Assembly: GCA_021396245.1 (NCBI GenBank)
Contig: WNYE01000037.1
Location: forward strand, 327,074-391,073
Reading direction: 5' to 3'
Source: Sporothrix humicola
Lineage: Eukaryota > Ascomycota > Sordariomycetes > Ophiostomatales > Ophiostomataceae
Length of the DNA stretch: 64,000 nucleotides
Every line of letters starts with the position of its first letter. Position 1 is the stretch's first letter. Under the pieces are notes generated by a model, which saw only the letters and a list, made by a program, of their open reading frames with translations, searched no databases and was not told the origin of the DNA. Position numbers and translations under genes: made by a program. Shown here one piece after another: positions 20,303-31,541 of the stretch.

Positions 20303-22015
20303 CTACTTTTGCATCTTCTTTCCAAGGCGGATGTTTGGAAGGAGAAGCGAAAAGGAGAGCATTGGCACAACCAGACACATGCCCGTAATGTTTAGCAGTC
20401 TCTGAATATAGCGGTAGCTGTGGATGATGGCGTCACGCTCGGCACTTCCCACGGGGTACATGGGAACGACATAGAGTGGCGATGCATAGACTTGCGAGGC
20501 AAGCGTAGGGTCAAACGACAAATCCTTGGCCAGTTGCTGGTACAGCGTCTGCGTCCAGATGGCGCCAGAGACACAGCCGCCCAAGGCCACGCCCATGTTG
20601 TTGACGGTCAGCAAAAGGCCCGTAATGACGGCAATGTCCTCGTGCTTGGCCAGGGACTGGGCCAGGGCCATGTTGGGATATGGGAAGAAGCCGCCGGCCA
20701 CACCGAGGAGAACCTGTCCGGCAATGACGCCGGCCTTTGAGCTGGAAGACGGTCCGCCGCGGAAGTAATACAAAATACCGTAGGCAACGAGCCATAGGCA
20801 GAGGCCACCGTGGATAAAGGGCCGAAGCCGGCGGGTCTTCATGACGACAAAACTGAGCGAGACGCCGCCAACAACGGCACAAAAACTGTAGACGGACGCG
20901 ACGCGGGTTGCTGCGTTGATATCAAAGTCAAAGGCGACAAGGAGCACTGTGTAGAGATAGTCGGCCTGGGTGGCGTAGGAGAAAGTCATGAATGTGGCCA
21001 GACCCAGTGAGCCCCAGATGCCCTTGTTTTGGAGGAGATACACGGGCATGATGGGAATCTGGGCACGCCGCTCCCACCAGACAAAGACTGGAATGATCAG
21101 GACGCCGAGGATAATCGGCGTCAAAATGCCGGCCGTCTGCCATTTCTTGGTCTCGCCGCCGGCCAGCGTGAGTGGAATCAGCACAAGGGACAGCACGGCC
21201 GTGAGCAGGAAAACACCAATGACATCGAGTTTCCAAAACAGGTCGACCAAAGAGCCCAGATCTGTGCGGTTCGAGTCTTTTGGGATAGTCTTGCTGGCCC
21301 GGCGCCCAACAATGAACATGGTAATAATAAATGGCAGTGTGCATGCCGGGTAGATGATGCACCACATGCCGATGCCCCATTGCCACGTCGTCGTGCCCAA
21401 AACCGCTGCCGTCACGTTGCCGCTGATCCATGCATTGACCAGGTAGGGCAGGTTGGGGATGAAAATGAAGAACAATCGGGTCTTGATGGACGTGATGTCG
21501 GCAATGATGATTTCCAGCAAGAGAAGACTGCACGTATATCCAATCTGGTACAGCAGGGCGCCGGCTGCATACGACTGCACGTTGTGCGCACACGTTTCGA
21601 CGATCGTGCCGACAACATACAGCACCGTGATAATCACAAACAGCCGCAGACGGCCGACCTGATCGGAAAGCTTGGCCACAAGTGGCTGAACGACAGCCGC
21701 AATCACCCCCCGGATGACGTTGATTGTCGACAGCAAAGAGTGTTGAGCAAAAGCCGATGTTGCGTAGGCCTGGTATGTGCTCCTGACAAGAAGGTCCAGG
21801 CCGTAAGCATAGCCGACAAGGAACATGCCAAAGAACAAGACCCATCTCTCCCACGGCTTGATCACCGCTCGGAATGCCTCCATGTGGGCGACACCTGGCA
21901 ACTTCTTCTCGTCCGTGCCGTCTGTGTCATTGTCGTGGCCGTACGGAGCCGTCGTCTCTTCAGGCTTGGTCTTTTCGGTAGCATACTTTTCGGCGATTTC
22001 TTTTGTGGCGTCCAT
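20303..22015 (-). CDS. MFS transporter, siderophore-iron (SIT/ARN) type (570 aa)
   Basis: This is a single-exon frame from an ATG at 22015. About 55 cytosolic, charged N-terminal residues precede the first helix; more than a dozen hydrophobic segments follow, consistent with the 14-helix layout of the fungal siderophore-iron transporter family. Family-like phrases include FLVGYAYGLDLLVRSTYQAYATSAFAQHS (only the order is cited here; helix 1 and loop), KLSDQVGRLRLFV (the MFS loop 2-3 motif), and YTCSLLLLEIIIADITS. Such carriers take up Fe(III)-siderophores at the plasma membrane or move them between compartments. The substrate cannot be predicted. Regulation by iron is suggested by an ATCTGATAA site 716 bp upstream. 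The gene diverges from a short-chain dehydrogenase across a 1.85-kb spacer. Confidence 0.87.
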   Translation of the reverse strand: MDATKEIAEKYATEKTKPEETTAPYGHDNDTDGTDEKKLPGVAHMEAFRAVIKPWERWVLFFGMFLVGYAYGLDLLVRSTYQAYATSAFAQHSLLSTINVIRGVIAAVVQPLVAKLSDQVGRLRLFVIITVLYVVGTIVETCAHNVQSYAAGALLYQIGYTCSLLLLEIIIADITSIKTRLFFIFIPNLPYLVNAWISGNVTAAVLGTTTWQWGIGMWCIIYPACTLPFIITMFIVGRRASKTIPKDSNRTDLGSLVDLFWKLDVIGVFLLTAVLSLVLIPLTLAGGETKKWQTAGILTPIILGVLIIPVFVWWERRAQIPIMPVYLLQNKGIWGSLGLATFMTFSYATQADYLYTVLLVAFDFDINAATRVASVYSFCAVVGGVSLSFVVMKTRRLRPFIHGGLCLWLVAYGILYYFRGGPSSSSKAGVIAGQVLLGVAGGFFPYPNMALAQSLAKHEDIAVITGLLLTVNNMGVALGGCVSGAIWTQTLYQQLAKDLSFDPTLASQVYASPLYVVPMYPVGSAERDAIIHSYRYIQRLLNITGMCLVVPMLSFSLLLPNIRLGKKMQK

Positions 22016-22730
22016 GGTGCTGTGACAGGCAAAATGTTAAAATATTGATAGAGAGTCTTCTTATATGATAGATAGGGCTGGAACATACTCGGTTGAATGG
22101 TAAGCGACCAGTGATACAGTAACTACATGTGTAGGGTGCCTGTCGGATCTCGGAATGTGAGATATTCAGAGATCATCTCTTAAAAATCTACAACGGGACG
22201 CATGCCCCCAGACTTATATCTGTAACATGACTCGACATCAGGGTCCCAAAGAAAGTATTTTTCCCACCCTTCTCTCTCTGTCTGTCTCTTTTAGCCTCGT
22301 AAAGCCAAGTGGAAATATGAACGATCAACAGCGTGGGATACCCGAAAACGTCTCGACAGGTGTCGCTAGATATATTGTCGGGTGCTCTGCGTGGGATTTA
22401 GGCCCTGTTTTTACACCTTTTCGCTTAGTTTTTGGAGATGTTTTGTGGACTTCCCGTTGATACCCGTACTATTCTCGAAATACTTGCTCGTATTTACGCG
22501 CCCTTTAAGAAAATTGAACATGCATGAACCACTCGGCAGGCATCGTGCATAGAACATTGTGGATTGGATGCGACTCACAACGGGAATAACGTTTAAGAGG
22601 CCGACTCGTCCACACAAAATGCAAGGTTGGACCGTTTCCTGTGGGGGTGGAATACGTAAATTTTACGCTTAGTCCTGCATGGTCTCGAGGAGGAGGAGTT
22701 TGGGCAGGTCGAGTGAACTATCTCGAGATG

Positions 22731-22746
22731 ATCTGATAAGATAATC
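22731..22746. promoter_or_regulatory. Iron-regulatory GATA-factor site (ATCWGATAA)
   Basis: ATCTGATAA at 22731-22739 is an exact match to ATCWGATAA, the binding consensus of the fungal iron repressors SreA, Sre1 and Urbs1. A second GATA core overlaps it (GATAAGATAATC). It lies 716 bp upstream of a siderophore-transporter start codon, the classic target class of these repressors. The match and location are seen; repression under iron sufficiency is inferred. Confidence 0.6.
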
Positions 22747-23758
22747 TAGCCTTAAATAGATCAGCAATTCGGGAGCGGGAACTTGGGAAACGCCCTGTTA
22801 TCTAGGTCGTTGGGTGCTCTCGTTTACTCGTAGGGGTGCCTTGGCGAAAGAAAACAACGTGCACCTTGCTGGACACTCAAGACACCAAGCGAGAAAGAGT
22901 TATGGCATCCTCCGAAAATCGGACACACAAGTCCAGGAACACAGAAGCTCAAAAAACGAGGAAAATTCTGCGCCTCATATTCGGTCATGAGGAGAGAACA
23001 ATGACGAGAGAAATATGTGCTATGCACTTAAAGAATAACAAAACAAGATAGGATAGATCGGCTGACGGAACAGTTCCATTGTACAGAGCGGAAGGCAGAA
23101 GTAAAGTTCTCACCAGCTTAGCCGCCACACCCGCCACGCCCAGGACCGTTTCCGAAAATGTAGGTTGCGGACTATCAAGAGTGATAGCTTCCCGTTGTAA
23201 TTACTACTATTTTAACGCGGGATTGCGTTGATGATGTGCTTGTTTGTTTACAGATCACGGGTTGGCTCTAAAAAAAAAAAAGGCAAGGCTCATAGGGCTG
23301 AAAATAAAGCCCACAAGCATGTGCCAGATCAATAGCCTGTTTATAATATCGTTGAAGATCAATTAATAGGCTGGATAGCCTTTTGAGTATGTTCACGGTG
23401 TTATCACCAAAATTACTCCGAAGGTGGAAATACTCCGAGCCTTGGAGATCGCCCACAAACACCAATGGCCTCAACCACAATTGTCACTTTCTACCAAAAT
23501 TTCCCGACATTCCGATTTTGCGACTCCGCATTCTGTTACACATTTAGGAAATCCGGGGAACGAAAAGCCGGAGACGGGAAGATAACGCAGGTGGAAGTGC
23601 GTTGCTCCAAAGGGAACCCAAAAAGTCCCCAAACAACCCCCAAACAGCCTAACTTGTCATGCTTCCCCGCAGGGGATGATTTTCCGGCGACGCCAGCGCC
23701 TTGGACATGACAACGATTGCATGACAATGCCAAAAGATGGAGAAGTTGGAGGAGAGGA

Positions 23759-23767
23759 TATAAAAGG
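23759..23767 (+). promoter_or_regulatory. TATA box of the SDR gene
   Basis: TATAAAAGG, 100-108 bp upstream of the ATG at 23867, in the correct orientation. Confidence 0.55.
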
Positions 23768-23866
23768 TACAAGAAGATTGCAAGTGAAATAAACGTGCCA
23801 AGTAAACACAAGTGCAATTCGACAAAGTCACGATAACACAACCTACCATACCTCACCATCCCATCC

Positions 23867-24787
23867 ATGCTCGCCGTCGACGACCCTCTTATCCCGCAGT
23901 TCCACAAGGACGACCAACACTCGGGCGTCACGATTACGGAACACAGCCACCATGATACCTACGAGGCAATCAACCCGCGCAAGCTGAACCTGGAGGGCAA
24001 GGCGGTGTTTATTACGGGCGCGTCGCGGGGCATCGGCCGGGCGATTGCCGTGTCGTACACACAAGCCGGTGTCGCTTTCCTGGCACTGGCCGCAAGAGGA
24101 AGCATGGACGATACCGTCAAGGCGATTGAGGCTGCGGCCAAGGAGACAAACCGGCCAACACCTACCGTCCTGAGACTCAAGGTCGACGCCTCTGATCCCG
24201 CGTCTGTCGAGGCGGCCGCCAAGACCACAAAAGAGACGCTGGCCGGCAAGGCCCTCGACATTCTGGTCAACAACGCCGGCGTCCTCGAGCCCAACGCCTC
24301 GGTCCACGCCAGCGACCCGACCGACTGGTGGCGCACGTTTGAGATCAACCTGAAGGGCGTCTACCTGACGAGCCGCGCACTCCTCCCTCTTTTGCTGGAA
24401 AAAGGCGACCGCACAATTGTCAACTTGACGAGCATCGGCGGCATCCTGGTCATGGACGGCATGAGTGCCTACAACACGTCAAAGCTGGCCGTCTGCCGGC
24501 TGACCGAATTCCTGGCCCAAGAGTACCGCGATTCCAACCTGGTGACAATGGCCGTCCACCCCGGCGGCGTCGTGTCGGACATGAGCATGTCTCTTCCAGA
24601 AAACCTGCACTCGGCCATTACCGACACGGCCGAGCTTGTGGCGGACTCGATTGTCTATCTAACGCGCGAGCCGCAGCACTGGCTGACGGGCCGGTATGTC
24701 AGTGTGCAGTGGGACTTGACGGAGCTGGAGGCGCGCAAAGAGGAAATTGTGTCCAAAGACTTGTTGAAGAACAAGCTGATGGTGTAG
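23867..24787 (+). CDS. Short-chain dehydrogenase/reductase (classical SDR, 306 aa)
   Basis: All classical SDR motifs are present: the nucleotide-binding TGASRGIG (residues 50-57), NNAG (135-138) and the catalytic Ser189, Tyr202 and Lys206 in the SX12YX3K arrangement. A 40-residue His/Asp-rich N-terminal extension precedes the Rossmann fold. It should be a cytosolic NAD(P)-dependent oxidoreductase on an unknown alcohol or ketone. The C-terminal substrate loop (GGVVSDMSMSLPENLHSA) resembles fungal secondary-metabolism and stress SDRs, but this does not fix a substrate. The start at 23867 is the first ATG after a TATA box. Divergent orientation from the siderophore carrier raises possible co-regulation, which is inference only. 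Confidence 0.88.
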   Translation: MLAVDDPLIPQFHKDDQHSGVTITEHSHHDTYEAINPRKLNLEGKAVFITGASRGIGRAIAVSYTQAGVAFLALAARGSMDDTVKAIEAAAKETNRPTPTVLRLKVDASDPASVEAAAKTTKETLAGKALDILVNNAGVLEPNASVHASDPTDWWRTFEINLKGVYLTSRALLPLLLEKGDRTIVNLTSIGGILVMDGMSAYNTSKLAVCRLTEFLAQEYRDSNLVTMAVHPGGVVSDMSMSLPENLHSAITDTAELVADSIVYLTREPQHWLTGRYVSVQWDLTELEARKEEIVSKDLLKNKLMV

Positions 24788-24843
24788 GAGGGGAGGCGTG
24801 GTTAACTTGATGGTGACTCATTCGTATATAAGGAGCGAAAGTA

Positions 24844-24849
24844 AATAAA
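24844..24849 (+). terminator. Candidate polyadenylation signal AATAAA of the SDR gene
   Basis: Exact AATAAA 57 nt after the SDR stop codon, in an AT-rich 3' region. A small hairpin (24902-24921) follows. Confidence 0.4.
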
Positions 24850-24901
24850 GTTAAAGTTAAATATAAAATATAATGAACTCTGGCTTTTATCAGCCTACAT
24901 G

Positions 24902-24921
24902 ATCTCCGCCGTTACGGAGAT
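24902..24921. repeat. Small inverted repeat downstream of the SDR gene
   Basis: ATCTCCG (24902-24908) and its reverse complement CGGAGAT (24915-24921) enclose a 6-nt loop. It lies about 115 nt after the stop codon, possibly in or just beyond the 3' UTR. Confidence 0.4.
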
Positions 24922-26129
24922 AAATGACTGCCATATTGGGCAGACAAGATCAAAGTAGACTAGATCACGGCGTTCGGGATCTTCCTCAACGGGTTTGATT
25001 TCAACGGGTCTGGTCTGCACGGATTTCGGTGGAGATAAAGGCCAGTAAACTCGTCTTATGACTCAACGTCACAGCGACAAACGCGAGCTTCAACATGAGC
25101 TTGAGCAAAGATTTCCCCTTTCGGTATTTTTTGAAGTTAATACTCCAATGGGCCTGCACTTTCTTTTCCTCTCTTCTCGACGTCCTTCTAGAAGTCTGGC
25201 AGAAGTCGGGAGGGCACGCTAAATCTGGCAGTTGCAGCCGTCTGCCGCCCGGAGCGCTGCCGCTTAGCCCGCGTAACCTGTAAGATGTAAGCTGATTCCA
25301 AAGTTGGCAAATGCACGACGAAAACAGAAAATGCGGGGGATTGTCCAGACGGCATCGACGGCATCAAACCCGTGGCCATGATGTATTCCCCGACTTTCTG
25401 GTTTCATGGAAATTGTGGAGGTTGATGAGCGCCGTTATTATGGATGTGTTTGAATTGACTCAACCCAATTAGTCCCGCATCTCCCCAATCGTCCCCACAC
25501 CTTATCGTCCTTGACCTCCGTCTGGGCTCTCGCCCTTCTTTCTTCAATATTTACAGCCCAGTTCCTATTCGTCCGTGATTACGTCTACATGACGGCCTTT
25601 CTCCTTCTGTCGTCTCTTCTTGGCCCTCCTCGCTGGCTCCTTCCTCTTTCGTTATTTTTACCTTTTTTGACATTGTTTCCTCTTTTGTCGTTTTAAGCCT
25701 CCTCATCGTTTGCTCCTTCCTCCTCTTACTCACACCGTTGCTCTTGCCACCTCCTTGATATTTTCTTGGTCGTTCTTTCCCTCAACATCAGTTTACGTAC
25801 TCATTCCCTTCTTGTTCTCTTGCCCTCCTCATCTTCCCGCCTTACGCCAAGTGCTTACATCTTTGTGCCCCTGAATCGGTGTGACAACCTTACCTGACAC
25901 GATCCCCTCAATTGACGTTTCTCCATCATCTGACTGCGGGGTTCTCTCGGGGTTTCTCGACAGCAACGTCAAACTCAAAGTTGACGACAGCAAAGACGAA
26001 GTGTGACTCCAACATTCGACAAGCTGAACGGAGCGGCGACAACACCGACAATAAACGACTACACTCTCTATCTAGCCCCCTATCAGAAAGATAAAAGGTC
26101 GGCGCTGTTCGCGATAACGACCACCCACC

Positions 26130-27656
26130 ATGAAGACCATCCGCATCGCTCGACAGTCTTTGAGACACTTCACCCAAAACCCAATCCGACAGTCCCCTTT
26201 ATTTTCCCCCCTGCCCAAAATGACCCGCGCATTCACCACGCCCCGCATCAATGGCGCCCGCCTCGTCGAGTCCATCCATTATACCTCCGAGACATGGGGC
26301 GCCGCCCACCGCTACGGCGACCACCACACGGAGACGGGCATGGCGCGGCTGTCGCTCGACGACGACGACGCGGCCGTGCGGCGGTGGCTCCAGAAGGAGT
26401 GCGAGGCCATTGGCTGCAAAGTGACCGTCGACCAGATGGGCAACATGTTTCTGGTGCGGGCCGGCGCCAACTGCGAAAACGCCGAGGCCCCGCCGACGTT
26501 CATTGGCTCGCACCTCGACACGCAGGCGACGGGCGGACGGTATGACGGCATTCTGGGCGTGCTCGCTGGCCTCGAGGCGCTGCGCACGATCCATGAGCAA
26601 GGCGTCAAGACAAAAGGCCCCATTGGGCTGGTGAACTGGACAAAGTAAGTCGCCCTGTGTAGACACCGCCGAGACTACCATTTACTAACCCTTCGTAGCG
26701 AAGAAGGCGCCCGGTTCCCGATGATCACGATGGCTTCTGGTGTCTGGGCCGGTGTCACCCCTTTGGAGGCTGCATGGAACTGCAAAGAGACACCTGCCGC
26801 CGCTGCGCGGTACGGCCACGGCGACGCTCCAGTCACCGTCAAAGATGAACTCAAGAGAATCGGCTTCCTTGGCGAGACGCCCGCCACGCCCCAGGCCATG
26901 CCCATGGCCGCGCACTTTGAGCTTCACATCGAACAAGGCCCCATCCTCGAGGCCGAAGACCGTCCCGTCGGCGTTGTCGAGGGTGCCCAGGGGTATGCAT
27001 GGCACCAGGTCACTGTTCGCGGCAGGGACGCTCATGCCGGCACAACACCTCTGCACACACGCAAAGATGCACTTCTGGCAGCCGCCCAAATGATTGTCGC
27101 CAGCAACGCCATCGCCCACGCCGAATCGGCCTCCACAGAACGCAAAGTCGGCGTCATCACGTCCGGTGTCATCGACGCTCTCCCCGGCACACCCAATACC
27201 ATCCCGCACACGGCCTCTTTCACGCTCGACATCCGCCACCCTTCGACGGACCGTTTGGAGGCGATGCTGGCCGAGTGCAAGTCGCAGTTTGAGGCCATTG
27301 GAAACAAGAATGGCATCACGGTCGAGTGGGAGTGCCTGTCCAACAATGCGCCGGCCATCTTCCACCCAGACTGCGTGGCCGCCGTCGAGGCCGCCGCCGA
27401 AGAGGAGGTGGGCAGCATCACGTCTACGCTGACTGGCGAGCCAAAGACGATTGTCGGCCACCGGCGCCTGTGGAGCGGTGCGGGCCACGACAGCTGCAAT
27501 GTCAACAAGCACTACCCGGCGGCCATGGTCTTTACGCGCACCAAGGACGGCCTGAGCCACACGCCCGTCGAGTACTGCAGCCCTGACGACTGCATCAAGG
27601 GTGCACAGGTCCTGCTTGGTGCGGCCCTCCGGTTTGATGCCAACAGAAAGTTTTAA
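26130..27656 (+). CDS. M20-family N-carbamoyl-amino-acid amidohydrolase or allantoate amidohydrolase (490 aa; join 26130..26644, 26699..27656)
   Basis: A 54-nt intron (26645-26698: GTAAGT, ACTAAC branch, GTAG acceptor) interrupts the highly conserved NEEG motif, which splicing restores as WTNEEGARFP. Metal-binding residues of the HyuC/M20C family are visible: His128 in GSHLDTQATGGRYDG with Asp139, the Glu173-Glu174 pair, and His435 in SGAGHDSCN. DAHAGTTP marks the dimerisation-domain loop. The family hydrolyses N-carbamoyl amino acids, beta-ureidopropionate or allantoate, releasing ammonia and CO2; the substrate here is open. The first 30 residues (MKTIRIARQSLRHFTQN...) are basic and non-acidic like a mitochondrial presequence, and Met31 follows, so a second, cytosolic start is possible. 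It converges on a membrane-protein gene 217 bp away. Confidence 0.87.
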
Positions 27657-27814
27657 CGATGGACATACACAAAATATATCGGAAAATATTGGAATTGGAT
27701 TGAATTGGTAACGATATGAAATGGTATCATGTGTATTGCTACAGGCGTCTGCTGGCTCTTCCCACCTCCTGGATTATGTACAAAGAATTATACGTTTGGT
27801 AAAGACAAAGTTGG

Positions 27815-27820
27815 AATAAA
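27815..27820 (+). terminator. Candidate polyadenylation signal AATAAA of the amidohydrolase gene
   Basis: Exact AATAAA about 160 nt after the stop, in the short AT-rich spacer between two convergent genes. Confidence 0.35.
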
Positions 27821-27873
27821 GAATGAAAAGGAAAAATGAAAAGAACAAAATCAAAACAACCCTTGGGTAGTGT

Positions 27874-29291
27874 TTACTTCCTCTTGGGCGAGTGGACGTC
27901 CTCCGTCAGCGACGTCGACGACGACGACGACGCACTGACCTTGGCCATGTTATGTCGGCCGGCGCCGTCGTTCAAGTCGAGATCTGAAAAGACATTGCGC
28001 CCATCACTGGTATGACCACCATGGCCGCCACCGCCACCCATGGCAATGCTGTTCTCGCTCTGGTCGTCGTGCTTGATGTTGAGCTCGCGTGTCACCAGAA
28101 TAGCACCAGCGCCGCCGATCGGCGTCACGCCCCCTTGACTCTGATTCTGCTGCTGCCGGTACGACGGGAAGATCTCGTCCGTGCTGCCGTCCTGGCTCGG
28201 CGGTCGGCCAATGGCGTCGCGCTCGACACGGCTGGTGTTGCCAAAGTTGCCGTTGCCCTTGAGGTGCGACTTGGTGTGGGAGCGGACGGGGCCAAAGGGG
28301 TCGTCGTACTGGCCGCGGCTGTGCAGAGCAATGGACGCGCCGTTGACGCCGGCGCTCTTGGGGTTCTTGGAGCCGGTGCGGGGGCCGCCGGCATAATACG
28401 GGTTGGCCGAGTCCTTGTTGGACGAGAGGCCGACCAGGCGGTTGAGCCACGGCACCTTTTGGATGATCTGGCGGAGCGAGGGGATGCACGAGCACAGGAT
28501 GAGGGCGGTGATCTCGACCTGCGACCAGATCATGGGCTCGGCCAGCTCAAAGGTGCTGTCGGTGCCAATCTTGGTGACGAAGACGATGCGGATGACGGAA
28601 ATAACGCAGACCAACAGACCAAGGGACAACATGGCAATCACACCGATGCGTTTGGTCAGGGGCAGCTGGAGGTGCCACATGGTCGGAATCGGCTGGATGA
28701 AGAGGGTGAGATCGGTAAAGAGGTTGAAGACGAACGTGCACCACCACATGGGCACGAGCGACAGGCAGGTGCCTTCGATGGAGCTGTCCCAGGCTCGGGC
28801 GACCGGGCGACACTGGAGAACGACCACGAGCGTCTCTTCAATGGCCTGGCACAGCAAAAAGACTATCAAGAACTTGTTGAGCAAGGCGAGGCTGCGGCCC
28901 TGCAGAATGCGCAGATAAAGGACTGCGAAAGAGGCCTTGGCTGCCGGCACGCCCCAACTGTACGTCGTCGAGCAGACCATGATGAGCTGGTGGGTTAGTA
29001 ATGCTTAACAAACATGGTGCAGTTCAGAGAAAGACCTACCCTCGAAAACGTCGACAGCTGCTCTGTCGGAACATCTGCCATGTGCTGGCCGAAGCCATAG
29101 TTGCGAGCGGCCAGCGTTGCCGCATACAGAGCCATGGCAAACACCCAACTGATGGTAATTAAGGCATCGTCCCAGCCGAGACCGCCCAAGATGCCCGCGC
29201 GAACATAGAGACGCATGCCCACGGAGAGCGTCGAGACGACAATCATCAGGATCGACGACACCAAGAGTGCCGACACATACTCGTCGGTCAT
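27874..29291 (-). CDS. Fungal rhodopsin-domain (Pth11-like) seven-helix membrane protein (454 aa; complement join 27874..28986, 29040..29291)
   Basis: The ATG at 29291 opens 84 codons with two to three helices; a phase-0 intron of 53 nt (28987-29039: GTAGGT, ACTAAC branch, CCAG acceptor) follows, then the frame continues LIMVCSTTYSWG. Seven hydrophobic segments lie in residues 1-290. The pattern (RLYVRAGILGGLGWDDALI, AAKASFAVLYLRIL, CRPVARAWD, PTMWHLQLPL) is that of the fungal rhodopsin-domain family that includes Pth11-type receptors. There is no N-terminal CFEM domain. A hydrophilic tail of about 160 residues, rich in Gly, Ser and His, follows and should be cytosolic. The ligand is unknown; receptor function is inferred from family. 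A weak TATA-like GATATAAGG lies about 170 bp upstream. Confidence 0.82.
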
Positions 29292-31541
29292 CTTGAAGAG
29301 TCGAGTCGACGCAGTCGACGAGGTGATGTGTCGAGTGAGAAAGGAAAAAGAGTCGACAGAGTCGACGACTCTTGGTGATGGGCGAAGATGTCGGAGACGA
29401 TGTCGATGTGAAGTTGATGTGTTGAAGAGTTAAAATGGAAAAAGAGGGACGGGGTCGCCTTATATCAAGTCATCAGAAGACAGTCCGGGGACGTATATGT
29501 ATATCTCTGTCTCCCTGTCCTATGTAAGGCAAGCCTAGAAGGAGTGGAACCGACTGGATGGAAAGGAACAAACTCAAAAGAGAGAAGGATAGCGTGAGAT
29601 ATAGAAACAACATGGGACAAACGATGTGCAGGTCGATGGATGGGGAATCGGAAAAGTGATCAATCATAAATGGAAGACAGAAGAGACAAAAAGGGACAAA
29701 ATGAGACAGGGTAAACAATAAAATAATAAAAAGAATTAAAGAATCAGGGGAAGGTGAACGAAAGAAGAACCCAAACACGGGGAAGGTGCCACCTCGACGA
29801 GAATGGCGAGCCAAGTCCGTTGTATCGAAAAGGCGTCTGCAAGTGTCGTCAAGGGGGAGATTGAAGAGAAAGAGGATGGTGAGAGATAAAAAGAGTTGGA
29901 GACGACAAGCGAGACGACAAGAAACTGGGATGCTAGGTTGGAGACGGAGGAAACAAAGGGAAAGAGAAGAGGGTCGAGACAAGGACAAGGGGGAGGAAAG
30001 AATTGTGTCGAGTCTGTCGACAACGCAGATCAAAAGGGAATAGCCCTTTTACTCGACGCCGTTAAAGGCTCTGATAGTACGAGTCCGGCCACAACCACGC
30101 ACACATCCTTGCCCAAGATCGGCCAGGGGCAGACCAGTCTGTGATGGCGGACAGACTGGTGGACAGACTGTCGTCTGGTCTATTCTCTAGTCGGTCTTGT
30201 CTAGACTGTGGCGTTTCTGCGTGTCCCTGTTCCCCGGAGGAAAGAGGACAGAGAAGGCGCAGAAAGTAGGCCAGGCTGAGGCCAGTGCGCAGGCAGTGTG
30301 CTGGGCAATATGCGCGCCAATGACGAACGACAGGCGAGTACAGGCGAAGACAGGCGAAGACAGAAGGAGGAAAGGACAACAAGGAGTTGGACAAGCCGCG
30401 AAGGATGCGGATGTACTTTTTTTTTTCTGGGAGAAATCTATTGGGAGATACTCCGGGGACTGAGAGATGATCTCCTTGTGAACCCGGTCGACTTTTTCAG
30501 AATGGTCGAGATCTTTCGGGCTTTGCTCGTTCTGAGGCAAGGTGGAGAAATGTCTCTTAAAAATGTGTGCTCTCTCAGAGAGTGCCGAGAAGCACGACCG
30601 TTAAAGAGGCAAGGTGTAGATGCGAGATGCGATGGTGTATCAACGTGGCTTGCGACCAAGGGGAGGGGAAGATATGTCGTGGATGAGGCGTCTTGTGCAA
30701 TGTCTCATGTGAAGACGTTGAAGAAGGAGAAAAGAAGAAAGAAGTACTGAGTTCGGGGACAGAAGACGGAGTACGACGTAGGGTATTAGGAAAATTATGA
30801 AAATGGGGAACTGGACTGGAACAATGGAAGAATAAAGACTCGCGCCACCGTACCCAGAAAACAAGCACAAAAAAAAAGCTTCAGACTCAATAAAGGACGC
30901 TGTCACAGCGGATGTCAGCCTGCCCGAGTGCTTGGTCGCCTTGGTCGACCTCAAAAATAGAATAACGGACAGAAGATGCAAGAGAAAGGGGAGAAAATGA
31001 AAAGGAGCACAAAAAGAAGCACCCAAAAGAAGCAAAGAATCCGGGGAAAGAGGAAGAAGGATGCAAGGTAAAGAGCGTAAACGGCGTCCGCCGGGAACGT
31101 TAGGAAGCCGAACCACAAACCACGCCAGTCTATTGGTCTTGGAAGCAGAGTGGCCAATAACCGCCATTACCATCACGAGACGTTACTGTATTTAGTTGCT
31201 TTTTTTACTGAATTTGCCCCTTCAACAAAGACACCCTTTTGTCTGTCAACGTCTTCACACCATTCAGTCCGTAATATTACCCAATTGCACACCACAGACT
31301 CGAGCTACCGCCCATTTGGTTCCTAGCGGCCAGCCCGAGACACTTCCGCCTACACAGTAAGTTGGCCGTCTCTGTAGCGTGTCTGTTGGTATTGTGTTGT
31401 TATGCTAAGAGAAACGAGAAAAAGAGAGGCAGGGCAAGACATTTGCGAGACTATGAGACAACACGAGGCCATTCTCCTATTTTCCTTCGCCGACTTGGAC
31501 AAGTTTCATCTCGTCTCCTCGTTACCCTTTCCTTGACAGGC

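Larger units (their letters stand above)
22016..23866. promoter_or_regulatory. Divergent promoter of the siderophore MFS and SDR genes (1.85 kb)
   Basis: The spacer contains an ATCWGATAA element with an overlapping second GATA core (22731-22746), further scattered GATA and TATC cores, an A12 run (23270-23281) and a TATAAAAGG box in front of the SDR gene. No coding region is convincing. Confidence 0.5.
24788..26129. other. Intergenic region (1.34 kb)
   Basis: The left third holds the SDR 3' signals. The middle (25500-25900) is pyrimidine-rich on the plus strand, as is common in fungal promoters, and leads to the amidohydrolase start at 26130. No gene is seen. Confidence 0.45.

Noticed and set aside
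21029..22048. 339-codon plus-strand frame over the siderophore carrier
   Set aside because: Complement of an MFS coding sequence; Asp/Gly/His-rich without recognisable motif.
28012..28998. 328-codon plus-strand frame over the rhodopsin-domain gene
   Set aside because: Complement of a clear seven-helix coding sequence; no domain.
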